Shown here piece by piece: positions 1-7,855 of a stretch of DNA of 20,815 nucleotides. Both the position numbers and the translations under genes were made by a program. The notes under the pieces are model-generated. The model did not search any database, was not told the origin of the DNA, and saw only the letters and a program-made list of their open reading frames with translations. Source of the DNA: Planctomycetaceae bacterium. Its GTDB lineage: Bacteria > Planctomycetota > UBA1135 > GCA-002686595. Location of the stretch: positions 1-20,815 of the forward strand of contig JABWBL010000006.1 of NCBI GenBank assembly GCA_013360535.1. Direction: 5' to 3'. Position 1 is the stretch's first letter; the number at the start of each line of letters is the position of its first letter.

Positions 1-81
1 CACGCCGCACGCGCCGTTCCGCGCTGACCGAGCCGGGCCACCGCGCCTGTGACCGCCTGCGCAGCGTAGGCTAGTCGCGTC

Positions 82-993
82 ATGCGACGTCCCGCGTTGG
101 CCCTGCTCGCGCTCCTTCCGGCCCTCGCGGGGCTTCAGGCGCCCGTGGACCTGCGCAAGGAGACGCCGCAGGCGCGCGAGCAGCGGCTCGAGGCCTTCGT
201 CGCGACCCAGACCGGCTGGAAGCTCGAGCTCACGCCGGACTACTTCGTCTTGCGCGACTTCGCCGACGCGAAGCCCGCGCGCGAGCTTGCCGAGCGCGCG
301 TCGCTCTTGCTGCGGCAGGTCGAGCGCGACCTCGACCCGCCCAAGCCCGACACGAAGTGGGAGCGCACCCGGAGCACGCTCTACCTCTACTCTGCCGAGG
401 CCAGCTACCACGCCGCCGGCGGCAACGGCGTCGACAGCGCGTTCTGGCGCACGAGCGATGCCTCGCTGCACCTGTACGTCACCGACACGACCCACGGCAA
501 GCGCGTCGTCGAGCGCGCGCTGCAGAGCGTCGTCGTCGCGGAGTACATCGACCTGCGCGGCGGTCCCGGCGGTCACGCGCCGTGGTTCCTCAACGGCCTG
601 CAGATGCACTACTCGGGTTACACGCTGAAAGCGAAGAAGCTCGCGTTCGCACCGCGCGAGGATCTGGTCGAGCGCCTGCGCGAGATGACGAAGCCGTTCT
701 CCGAGAACTTCGTCCCATTCGCGCAGCTCTTCCGCTACGACTCGCGCGAGTTCAACGGCCACAACGAGCTTGGGATCGATGGCCTCGACGTCTGGGCGCA
801 AGGCGGCTCGTTGCACGAGTTCCTGCGGCTGGGCGCGAAGACCGACGGCTTCCAGCCGCGTTGGAGCGACATCCCGCGCCTCTATTGGGCCGAGTGGAAG
901 AGCTCGCACGACCCCGAGCTCGCGACCAAGCTCGCGCTCACCGGCGTCGACCTCGCCGCCCTCGAGCGCGTCTGGCTCGCCTGGGTGCGTTAG
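82..993 (+). CDS. Exported protein, resembles a degenerate gluzincin-like (DUF1570-type) peptidase domain
   Basis: A 303-residue protein with a short N-terminal signal peptide (MRRPALALLALLPALAG, probable cleavage near residue 20), so probably exported. The rest is soluble and mixed alpha/beta. Residues 148-178 resemble the core of secreted zincin-like proteins found in planctomycetes, where HExxH is followed by a P-W-[LF]-x-[ED]-G-[LI]-x2-[YH] segment. Here the second part is present (APWFLNGLQMHYSG), but the helix that should carry HExxH reads LQSVVVAEYI, so the two zinc histidines are absent. If the family assignment is right, this is a non-catalytic relative. The ATG at 82 is the only good start ahead of the signal peptide; its Shine-Dalgarno sequence is weak (TAGG about 13 bases upstream). 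There is no link to the respiratory genes further on. The family assignment is tentative; that a gene is present is likely. Confidence 0.8.
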   Translation: MRRPALALLALLPALAGLQAPVDLRKETPQAREQRLEAFVATQTGWKLELTPDYFVLRDFADAKPARELAERASLLLRQVERDLDPPKPDTKWERTRSTLYLYSAEASYHAAGGNGVDSAFWRTSDASLHLYVTDTTHGKRVVERALQSVVVAEYIDLRGGPGGHAPWFLNGLQMHYSGYTLKAKKLAFAPREDLVERLREMTKPFSENFVPFAQLFRYDSREFNGHNELGIDGLDVWAQGGSLHEFLRLGAKTDGFQPRWSDIPRLYWAEWKSSHDPELATKLALTGVDLAALERVWLAWVR

Positions 994-1085
994 CACGCGG
1001 CGAACGCGAGGGCACTCCCGGCTACCCACAGCGCCCCGCTGGGGGAGCGCGCCTCCCGGGTCGACGATCCGCGCGGAGGTGTTCG

Positions 1086-2951
1086 ATGGCACGGTCGTTC
1101 CTTCGTCCGCTCGGACTTGCGTTGGCCTTCGTCGGATCGAGTTCGCTGGCCGCAGCCGACACGTGGTGGGTCGATGCGAGCGCGCCTTGGGGCGGCGACG
1201 GCTCCTCCGCCAGTCCCTTCCGCACGGTGCAGCAGGGCATCGACGCGGCAGCGCATGGCGACGAGGTGCGCGTGCATCCCGGCACCTACTTCGAGTCGAT
1301 CGACTTCGAGTCGAAGTCGATCGCGGTCCTCGGTCTCGCGGGCCCGGAGTCGACGAAGCTGCGCGGCGCGCAAGACGGCCCCGTCGCGCACTTGCGCGCC
1401 GGCTCGCCCGTGCTCGACGGTTTCACGCTCGAGAACGGCTCCGGAGGCTTCGTGCCCGGCCTCTGGGTGCCCTGCGGCGGCGGCATCCTGATCGAGGGCT
1501 CGGGCTACGCCGTCGTCGCGAACTGCATCGTGCGCGGCAACTACGCGGCGCGCGGGGACGGCGTCGCGGCGGTCAACGCGGTCGGCGTGATGCACTCGAG
1601 CTTGATCGAGTCCAACGGTGGCTACGCGGATCCGTCCTTCTGCAACGTCGAGGACTGGGGGGGCGGAGTCTTGGGTCACTCGTCGCAGTTCTGGGTCGCC
1701 TACTCGACGATCCGCGAGAACCGGACCACGACCTACGGCGGCGGAGCACTGGGGGTCTCGCTCGATCACTGCACCATCGAGCGCAACACCTCGGCCTATG
1801 GCGCCGGCATCAGCGGCTGCTACGCGGTCGATTGCACGATCCGGCAGAACGCGGCGCGCTCCTGCGACGCCTCCGACGCTTGGGCCGGTGGGGCGGACAG
1901 CTCGACGCTGCTGCGCTGCACGCTCTTCCAGAACTACGCGGACTTCTCGGCCGGCGGGGCGCGCAACAGCGTGCTGCGCGAATGTCTGGTCCGCGGCAAC
2001 GCCGCGAACCCGTGGGAGGGACCCGGCCGCGGCGGTGGGTTGCTGTCCTGCACGCTCGAGGACTGCCGCGTCGAGGGCAACTCCATCTTCGCGTCAGCGG
2101 GTGGGCCTCCTGGCTGTGGCGGCGGCGCGTGGGGCGGGAGCGCGCTGCGCACCGTGTTCCGCGGCAACGGGGCGGACATCGGCGGGGGCGTGTTCGGGAC
2201 GACGCTCGACCGCTGCGTGGTGGTCGAGAGCGGTGGAGTCGGTGCGCTGGGGGCCACGATCACGAACTCGATCGTGCGCGACAACGCTGGCGGCGACGTC
2301 GATCCGAGCTGCAGCGTGCAGTACTCCAACATCGGTGGCGGTTTCCCCGGCGTGGGCAACCTCGACGCCAATCCGCTCTTCTGGGATGCACCCGGCGGCG
2401 ACTTTCACTTGCAGCTGCACTCTCCGTGCATCGATCGGGGCGATCCGCTCGCGCAGGACCCCGACGGCACGCGCGTCGACATGGGCGCCTTCCCGTTCCT
2501 GCGCACCGAATGCCTGCCGCCGGTGCCGATCGGCGCCTGCCCCGCGGGGCCGTCGTCCGAGGGCTGCCAGCCGACGATCGTGGGCCTCGGCAGCACGAGC
2601 CTCGCGCAATCGCAGGGTTTCCTGATCCGCGCGACCGACCTGCCCGGCCAGCGCAACGCGCTCGTGCTCTACGGCACGAGCTGCGGCGTCGAGCAGCCGT
2701 GGGGCACGACGACACGCTGCGTCGGAGCGCCGGTGCAGCGCACGGACCCGCGCTCGACCGGCGGAACCTCCGGCGCCTGCGACGGCTCGCTCGCCTTCGA
2801 CTTCCACGAGTGGCGCACCAGCCGACCGTGGGCGCTCGGCGTTCCGTTCGCGCCCGGAGACGTGGTCTGGACGCAAGTGTGGTACCGCGACCCTGCGGCG
2901 CCGACGGGCAGCAACTTCTCGCCCGGCCTGCGCTTCCAGTGGTGCCCGTGA
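1086..2951 (+). CDS. Secreted right-handed beta-helix protein with planctomycete-type C-terminal module
   Basis: A 621-residue exported protein. The start at 1086 is preceded by GGAGG at 1075-1079 and opens a clear signal peptide (residues 1-24, ending SLAAA). Residues 26-75 match the opening of polysaccharide-lyase-like beta-helix proteins: WWVD, DGSSASPFRTVQQGIDAA, then GDEVRVHPGTY. Residues about 75-460 are short repeating coils rich in N, G and C (for example CIVRGN, CTIERN, CRVEGN), typical of parallel beta-helices that bind or cleave polysaccharides. Residues about 475-621 form a separate Cys-rich module with the pattern LYGTSCG, CDGS, DFHEW, GDVVWTQVWYRDP and a final LRFQWCP. I recognise this as a C-terminal module common on secreted planctomycete proteins, function unknown. 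No catalytic residues can be assigned. An in-frame reading extends upstream to 357 but overlaps the preceding gene and lacks a signal peptide. Confidence 0.85.
   Translation: MARSFLRPLGLALAFVGSSSLAAADTWWVDASAPWGGDGSSASPFRTVQQGIDAAAHGDEVRVHPGTYFESIDFESKSIAVLGLAGPESTKLRGAQDGPVAHLRAGSPVLDGFTLENGSGGFVPGLWVPCGGGILIEGSGYAVVANCIVRGNYAARGDGVAAVNAVGVMHSSLIESNGGYADPSFCNVEDWGGGVLGHSSQFWVAYSTIRENRTTTYGGGALGVSLDHCTIERNTSAYGAGISGCYAVDCTIRQNAARSCDASDAWAGGADSSTLLRCTLFQNYADFSAGGARNSVLRECLVRGNAANPWEGPGRGGGLLSCTLEDCRVEGNSIFASAGGPPGCGGGAWGGSALRTVFRGNGADIGGGVFGTTLDRCVVVESGGVGALGATITNSIVRDNAGGDVDPSCSVQYSNIGGGFPGVGNLDANPLFWDAPGGDFHLQLHSPCIDRGDPLAQDPDGTRVDMGAFPFLRTECLPPVPIGACPAGPSSEGCQPTIVGLGSTSLAQSQGFLIRATDLPGQRNALVLYGTSCGVEQPWGTTTRCVGAPVQRTDPRSTGGTSGACDGSLAFDFHEWRTSRPWALGVPFAPGDVVWTQVWYRDPAAPTGSNFSPGLRFQWCP
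1297..1323. repeat. Perfect 27-base palindrome inside the beta-helix gene
   Basis: Thirteen bases (CGATCGACTTCGA) are followed by one G and then the exact reverse complement. It lies inside coding sequence for the stretch SIDFESKSI of the beta-helix protein and could form a strong hairpin in DNA or mRNA. The local protein is itself repetitive (FES-IDFES-KSI), so repeated TCGA-containing codons may explain it. Confidence 0.6.
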
Positions 2952-2987
2952 GGGCGACCGCGGAGGAGCTCCGCCTCCCGACTCCAC

Positions 2988-3022
2988 GGCGCGCTGCGCA
3001 GTCTGGCCCGCTGCGGCGCGCC
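2988..3022 (+). terminator. GC-rich bulged hairpin, possible terminator after the beta-helix gene
   Basis: GGCGCGC (2988-2994), a two-base bulge and CGCAG (2997-3001) pair with CTGCG (3011-3015) and GCGCGCC (3016-3022) across a nine-base loop, giving a 12-bp stem. A smaller hairpin (GCGGAG, loop GAG, CTCCGC) lies just upstream at 2960-2974. No T-run follows, so intrinsic termination is uncertain. The position, 36 bases after a stop codon and before the next gene, fits a terminator. Confidence 0.4.
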
Positions 3023-3049
3023 GAGCTCGCGCCGTAGCGTGCGGAGAGC

Positions 3050-3646
3050 ATGGACCGCACCGGAATGCCGGACCCGCTGCGCTCGCACGGAGCGTGGATC
3101 ACGCTGTGCGTGTCGACGGCCGTCGGCACCCTGTCGGTCGAGCGTGGCTTCGTCGAGCTCGGCCTGCTCGCGGGCACGGCCTTCGCGGGAGGTTTCCTCG
3201 CGCTCGCGGCCGTTTCCGCCGGAATCTCGCGCCACCGCAAGCGTGCGTCGCTCGGGCTGGTTCTCACGGGCCTGTCGACAGCGGCAGCGCTCGCGCTCGG
3301 CGCTCCGAGCTCCTTCCTCGTCGCACTCGTCGCTGCTGCGGCCTGTGGAGGCCTCGGTCTCGCACTCGCGCGCCGGCGCGGCATCCTCGATCCGCTCACC
3401 CTCGCCGCGAGCCTCGCGCCGTTCACGCTCGCCGCCTCCGGTGCCGCGCTCGCGCTCGGCGCCACTCCCACGCACGCGCTCACGCTGTTCCTCGCCCTGT
3501 GGCTCTTCGCCTGCTGGCGCAGCCTGCTCGTCGCCCGCACTCTGCACGCCGACGCGGCCTGGGACCGAATGACCCTGCGCGCTCGCGGCCTGCGCGAAGC
3601 GGCCTGGAGCGCGCTGTGGGGAATCGTGGTCGCGGCGCTGGCGTGA
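3050..3646 (+). CDS. Six-helix membrane protein, probable YwiC-like family
   Basis: A 198-residue, very hydrophobic protein with about six membrane helices and no signal peptide. Near the N-terminus it carries LRSHGAW (residues 10-16) followed at once by a hydrophobic helix. This matches the P-R-E-H-G-A-W opening of the YwiC-like membrane proteins, whose Bacillus subtilis founder lies beside the nitrate reductase (nar) genes. That parallel fits the nitrogen-oxide genes later in this window, but the function of the family is unknown. GGAGAG at 3043-3048 is very close to the ATG at 3050; an alternative ATG at 3065 would give a start just before the HGAW motif. The gene converges with the cytochrome-copper gene, with eight bases between stops. 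Membrane protein is certain; the family name is moderate. Confidence 0.7.
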   Translation: MDRTGMPDPLRSHGAWITLCVSTAVGTLSVERGFVELGLLAGTAFAGGFLALAAVSAGISRHRKRASLGLVLTGLSTAAALALGAPSSFLVALVAAAACGGLGLALARRRGILDPLTLAASLAPFTLAASGAALALGATPTHALTLFLALWLFACWRSLLVARTLHADAAWDRMTLRARGLREAAWSALWGIVVAALA

Positions 3647-3654
3647 CGTGCGCC

Positions 3655-5892
3655 TCACCAGGGAAGTGGATGCTGGCGGACGAACAGGCCCATCGCCCCC
3701 GTGTCGGTCTTGAGGTCGAGGTCGAGGTGGGTCATCCCCCAGCCGGGCACGTCGACCCAGACGTGTTCCTGCAAGTAGCAGCGGGGTCCGGGAGTTCCCG
3801 GCAGGGTGAGGGGCAAGTCGCCAACGTGAACGAGGCCGCGGGCGTCGGGTGAGAACGTCGTGAGCGGAACGATGGCGCTGGCTTGTCCAGTGAGCGCGAG
3901 CGCCGCGTGGCCTTCGACGAGGACTCGCTCGGTTGCGCCGCCGGGGCGGAAAGCGAGCGGAGCCGCACCCACAGCTTCGAGCCGCAGGAGTCGCTCGAGG
4001 CGTTCGAGGTCGTACACGCCGACGTAGTTCTCGAAGGTGTTGGTGACGTAGGCGAAGTAGCTCAAGCGGCCCGGCTCGATCGTCGCCTTGCGACCGAACG
4101 CGACGCCGTGACAGCCGAGCCCGGCGGGGAACGTGTAGACACCCGTCGGTTGACCCGCGGCATCGAGCGGCACGATCGAGACGTTGAAGGACGCCTTGTT
4201 GCACACGACGAGGAAGCGCCGATGTCCATTGGCGTCCGGCGGACTCACGATCGCCTGGATTGGCATGTGGGCCCAGCGCACGGGTGTCGCCGTGACGTCG
4301 CTCAGGGCGAGATTGCCGGCCGCATTGCCCAATGGAGCCGCGACCGGAGTGCGGACGAGGCTCTCCGAGCCTGCGGTGGCGTCGATCGAGTACACGCTGA
4401 CGTCGTCGGAGCCGGCGTTGTTCGTGAAGCCCACGTACGCGGTCGACCCCGGTGAGCCCGTGTTGACGATGCCCGCGGCGAGGGGCGAGCGACCAGCCGT
4501 CGGGATGCGCGCGACCTCGGCGCCAACGCCCCAGCGCCCGTCGGGATCGGTCCAAGGACGTGAGATGGAGTAGAGCGACGCGCTCGCGCCGAGCGTGTTC
4601 GCGGTCATGAAGTGGTCGCCGTCGTCGAGGAACCACAGGCCGTGCGGGGAGAAGGCGGGCGCGCCGCCAGCACCGGAGCTCTGCCCGAGCGCGGGAACGT
4701 CGGGCCGGCCCCACTGGAGCGCGAGCAGCGGATCGAACTCCTGCACTCGGTTGTTCCCCATCACGGTCAGGAACCAGCGATCCGAGCCCGTCGTGGGGGA
4801 GGGATTGCGGGGCGCGGTCATCACGTGCGCCGTCGCAGCTCCCATCGGGATGTCGCCGATCACCTGTTTCGTGCTGGCATCCAGCACAGTGGCCGTGACG
4901 TCGTGCCAGTTCGAGAAGACCACGACGTCGCGCAGCAGGCCGTTCCAGTCCCGCGACTTGCCGCTCCAGCCATTGTGAGGGTTGTTGCCGACGTGCGGGA
5001 CGTGCGTGCGACTCCAGTCCTGAGCGTCGAACACGTCGACGGCTCCGTTGGGCGCGCCAGCGTACGCGAAGGTCTGCAGGCCCACCCACAGTTCGCCAAG
5101 GCCCTTCAGGCGCGGCGGGGGCAGCGGCAGCTTGCTCACGTGCGTCAGCCCCATCGGCATGTGTGCCGCCGTCACGATCTGCACCTGCATGTAGGGGTGC
5201 AGCGCGCAGTAGTAGCGCTGGTCGCCGTCGGCGAGGTCGGTCGCTTCGAGGTAGTAGTAGCCGACGTCCTGTCCGGGGATGTTGTTCGAGTAGCCGATGA
5301 AGCCCGTGTCGACGCCCAGCGCGGAGTTCGAGACGGTGTGCCATGTCTTGCCGCGGTTGTAGACCTTCACGTACTCGCCCGGCGAGAGAACGACGCGGCG
5401 AGTGTCCATGTCCATGTCGCGCGTATCGCTCCCGTCGTCGCGATACCAAGGAGCCTCGTCGAGGATCTCGAGCACGATCGCCCGGCCCTGTGGGACCGGC
5501 GGAGCCGGCACGCCGAGCTGCGGGTGCGCGGCGCCGACGGGCGGCGCGTAGACCAGCCACTGAACGAGCTGGTCGAGCTCGACGTCGCTGATCACCTCCA
5601 GCCCGAAGGCCGGCATGCGGAAGTCGAATCCGCCGACGAGGTAGGCCCCGTTGCGGACTTGCCAGCGAACATGTTCCTCGACGGCGGTTTGCGACGATGT
5701 GAGGCCATACGCGATCGGGGGTGCCCAGGATCCCGTGTCGGTCCAGCTCGGTCCGCCGCGGCCATCGGCGCCGTGGCAGGTCGCGCACGCGGCCGCGAAC
5801 AGCTTCGCCGGAGAACGTGGTGTCTGTGCGGTGGCCGTGACGGGAAGCAGGGCGAGCGCGATCAGGGCGATGCAGGTGCGCGTGGGCGACAT
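3655..5892 (-). CDS. Periplasmic multidomain redox protein: cytochrome c, type 1 copper (amicyanin-like) and beta-propeller
   Basis: A 745-residue exported protein. Residues 1-23 are a signal peptide (ending TATAQ). Residues 30-115 are a mono-haem cytochrome c domain with C36-A-T-C39-H40 and a likely Met ligand at M93 (FRMPAFG). Residues about 160-245 are a cupredoxin: H185 in GKTWHTV, then C229-A-L-H232-P-Y-M235. That C-x2-H-x2-M ligand loop is the amicyanin pattern for a type 1 copper site. Residues about 255-700 look like a beta-propeller of YVTN or NosZ/NirS style, with blade strands such as RWFLTVMGN, RRFLVVCNK and YFAYVTNTF. Several His residues fall in blades (SNWHDV, TAHVM, SPHGLWF, WAHMPI, GCHGVAFG). 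The start at 5892 has AGGAG seven bases upstream. An FNR-type box lies 88 bases upstream. The role is inferred to be periplasmic electron transfer or nitrogen-oxide chemistry; the reaction is unknown. Confidence 0.85.
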   Translation of the reverse strand: MSPTRTCIALIALALLPVTATAQTPRSPAKLFAAACATCHGADGRGGPSWTDTGSWAPPIAYGLTSSQTAVEEHVRWQVRNGAYLVGGFDFRMPAFGLEVISDVELDQLVQWLVYAPPVGAAHPQLGVPAPPVPQGRAIVLEILDEAPWYRDDGSDTRDMDMDTRRVVLSPGEYVKVYNRGKTWHTVSNSALGVDTGFIGYSNNIPGQDVGYYYLEATDLADGDQRYYCALHPYMQVQIVTAAHMPMGLTHVSKLPLPPPRLKGLGELWVGLQTFAYAGAPNGAVDVFDAQDWSRTHVPHVGNNPHNGWSGKSRDWNGLLRDVVVFSNWHDVTATVLDASTKQVIGDIPMGAATAHVMTAPRNPSPTTGSDRWFLTVMGNNRVQEFDPLLALQWGRPDVPALGQSSGAGGAPAFSPHGLWFLDDGDHFMTANTLGASASLYSISRPWTDPDGRWGVGAEVARIPTAGRSPLAAGIVNTGSPGSTAYVGFTNNAGSDDVSVYSIDATAGSESLVRTPVAAPLGNAAGNLALSDVTATPVRWAHMPIQAIVSPPDANGHRRFLVVCNKASFNVSIVPLDAAGQPTGVYTFPAGLGCHGVAFGRKATIEPGRLSYFAYVTNTFENYVGVYDLERLERLLRLEAVGAAPLAFRPGGATERVLVEGHAALALTGQASAIVPLTTFSPDARGLVHVGDLPLTLPGTPGPRCYLQEHVWVDVPGWGMTHLDLDLKTDTGAMGLFVRQHPLPW

Positions 5893-5973
5893 GGACTGAC
5901 TCCTGGGCCTTGCGAAGAACCCACTTCGGGAGCGTCGCAAGTTCGAGTCTGATCCACGTCGCGCGAACGCGTC

Positions 5974-5987
5974 TTGACGAGAATCAA
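5974..5987 (-). promoter_or_regulatory. FNR/Dnr-type operator upstream of the cytochrome-copper gene
   Basis: The sequence is TTGAC-GAGA-ATCAA, flanked by C and G, so it differs from the classic TTGAT-N4-ATCAA box at one base. Its centre is 88 bases upstream of the ATG at 5892, in the 112-base gap after the TPR gene. A box centred at -41.5 would place the transcription start near 5939, leaving a leader of about 46 bases. A weak -10-like CAGACT lies at 5951-5946 on the minus strand. Two similar boxes occur in this window. Confidence 0.7.
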
Positions 5988-6004
5988 GGCGGCGAAGCGC
6001 GCCC

Positions 6005-7849
6005 TCAGCGCCGGGGTGTCGTGGGGGTCGGTGTGGCGAGCAAATCGTCGACGATCGGGCCGTATCGCGCGTCGAGTTCGCTCGCTGCGCGCAAGTGCGG
6101 CAACGCCTCCGATGCACGTCCTTCGAGTAGGAGCCACGCACCACGGTTGAAGCGCGCCGCGGCGTGGAGCGGACCGAGCTCCGCGGCCCGTCGAAGGGGT
6201 TCTTCGGCCTCGGGAGCGCGCCCCATCCGCATCAGCAGGAAGCCGAGGTTGTTCTGAGCATCGACATCATCGGGGGCCAGCGCGACCGAGCGCTCGAAGG
6301 CCGCCAGCGCCTCCGCTTCCCGCCCGCTCGCGGCGAGCAGCACCCCGTGCTGGTAGTGCGCGATGGCGCTGTGGCTGAAGCGTGTCGCCAGCGCGTTTGC
6401 GAGCTCCAGTGCATCGGCGATGCGCCCGATTCCGGCGAGCTGCTCGATCCGGGCGAGACTCGAGGCGAACTCGGCCGGTGTCGGGAACTGCGGTTCGATC
6501 GCCTCCGCTCGCGTGAGCGCTGAAGCGAGCTCGACGCGCTCGCGCAGGTCCGCCGGTGGATCGACCGAGAGACGCTCCACGAACCTGTAGAGGCGGAGCG
6601 CCGATGAGGCGAGCCTCGCCGATCCGCCTCGCTCGTTGGTCGCCTGCGCCGACGCCAGTCTCGAGCCTGCGAGCAGCTCCGCAGCCCGCACGACCGCGTT
6701 CTCGCAGACAGCGAGCAGCAGGACGCTGCTCGCGACGACCCACACGCGACCGGCGCCCGTGACGCCGCGCTCATTCCGCAGTTCCCGGCCCAGCGCGCGC
6801 AGGCGCTTCCCGCGCAGGAAGCGAGTGGACTGGAACACCGCGAAGGCCAGCATCACGCTCACGATCACGGTCAGGAGCAGCGGCAGAACATCGAACAGGC
6901 CGCGCAACGAGAACACCCCGACGGACACGACGGCGAGAAGCAGCGCTTCCTCCCCCCAGCTCGCATCCCACTTGCGATCGAGGCCGTGCCAGACGGTCAG
7001 TCCCTTCAGCAACGGCGGACGAACGAACCCGAAGCGCACGCGCCCATCCGGACAGGCAGCGACGCAATCGAGGTCCCGCAGGCAGGCCGGGTCGACGACC
7101 GTGCCGAAACGCGTGAGCTCGAGGTGCACGCGGATGTGGCTCTGGCAGGCGGCCGTGCAAGCCCCGCAGTCGCTGCAGTCGCCGCGCGCGACGATGCGTC
7201 CGGGCGCGGCACGATCGGCGAGCGAGAACAGCGCACCGTAGGGGCAGGCATGGCTGCAGAAGGCGCGGGAGCCGAGCCAGAGCACGCTCGCGAAGCCGCA
7301 GGTCGCGAGCGTCGCGAGCGCGACTGGCCAGCTCGGCAGGTTGCGAGTGAAGTCATCCGTTAGGAACGAGGACCACGCCGTTCCGGCGGGACGTTGGTGA
7401 AGCTCGACGTCGAGCCCGAGCCACGCACGGTACGCGAGCGGCCAGACGAACATGTAGGCCGCGACGAGGAACGGAATCGCGAAGAGCACGCGCGAACGCA
7501 GCGGGCGCGGGCGGATCCCGACGCGCTCGAGCCAATGCGCGCACAGGTCCTGCAGCGCGAGGACATGGCAACCCCAGGAGCAGAAGAAGCGCCCGAACAC
7601 GGCGCTCGCCAGCACGAGTACGGCGAGCAGCACGAAACCGGCGGTGACGACACCTTCGGCCGCGGTGTAGACGGCCTCGTTCAGCTCGAGCGGCGCGAGG
7701 GTGCGGCCGACGAGCTTCCAGTGGACGTAGTGCGCCACCATCGCGAGGTGGACGGCGACGAGCGTCCAGGCGCGGCGCCGCGCGATCGTGGACGAGCCGC
7801 GCGGCCGTGTGGCCGATTCAAAGGAAGCGAGGGAGTCGGAGCCTTGCAC
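6005..7849 (-). CDS. NapH-like membrane polyferredoxin fused to C-terminal TPR repeats
   Basis: A 614-residue protein. Residues 25-345 form a NapH/CcoG/NosR-like membrane iron-sulfur protein: helices at about 27-45, 65-85, 120-140, 175-193, 300-340 and 368-388, with the signature pairs C90-SWG-C94 and C198-SHA-C202-P. Cytoplasmic clusters follow, C225-x2-C228-x2-C231-x3-C235 and C256-x2-D259-x2-C262-x3-C266-P. In the second, the expected second Cys is Asp. Residues about 430-610 are TPR repeats (for example AIAHYQHGVLLAASG and VDAQNNLGFLLMRMG). In known relatives, such proteins pass electrons between the quinol pool and periplasmic reductases; here the partner is inferred to be the neighbouring oxidoreductase system. 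The start is GTG, with GGAGG ten bases upstream, overlapping the moaA stop region. Six bases separate it from moaA, so the two are co-transcribed. Confidence 0.85.
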   Translation of the reverse strand: MQGSDSLASFESATRPRGSSTIARRRAWTLVAVHLAMVAHYVHWKLVGRTLAPLELNEAVYTAAEGVVTAGFVLLAVLVLASAVFGRFFCSWGCHVLALQDLCAHWLERVGIRPRPLRSRVLFAIPFLVAAYMFVWPLAYRAWLGLDVELHQRPAGTAWSSFLTDDFTRNLPSWPVALATLATCGFASVLWLGSRAFCSHACPYGALFSLADRAAPGRIVARGDCSDCGACTAACQSHIRVHLELTRFGTVVDPACLRDLDCVAACPDGRVRFGFVRPPLLKGLTVWHGLDRKWDASWGEEALLLAVVSVGVFSLRGLFDVLPLLLTVIVSVMLAFAVFQSTRFLRGKRLRALGRELRNERGVTGAGRVWVVASSVLLLAVCENAVVRAAELLAGSRLASAQATNERGGSARLASSALRLYRFVERLSVDPPADLRERVELASALTRAEAIEPQFPTPAEFASSLARIEQLAGIGRIADALELANALATRFSHSAIAHYQHGVLLAASGREAEALAAFERSVALAPDDVDAQNNLGFLLMRMGRAPEAEEPLRRAAELGPLHAAARFNRGAWLLLEGRASEALPHLRAASELDARYGPIVDDLLATPTPTTPRR

Positions 7850-7855
7850 GCGAGT

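Noticed and set aside
1043-1057. Short hairpin GGGAG/CTCCC between the first two genes
   Set aside because: The stem is only five pairs with no T-run, too common in this GC-rich sequence to call a terminator.
3706-3732. Tandem GAGGTC-like repeats near the end of the cytochrome-copper gene
   Set aside because: They encode the short repeat DLDLDLK and fit ordinary coding sequence; the tract is too short to be a repeat element.
2669-5788. Very long minus-strand open frame (over 1000 codons) spanning the beta-helix, YwiC-like and cytochrome-copper genes
   Set aside because: Its product is an Arg/Pro-rich low-complexity string with no domain, as expected for a shadow frame in GC-rich DNA, and it overlaps three well-supported genes.
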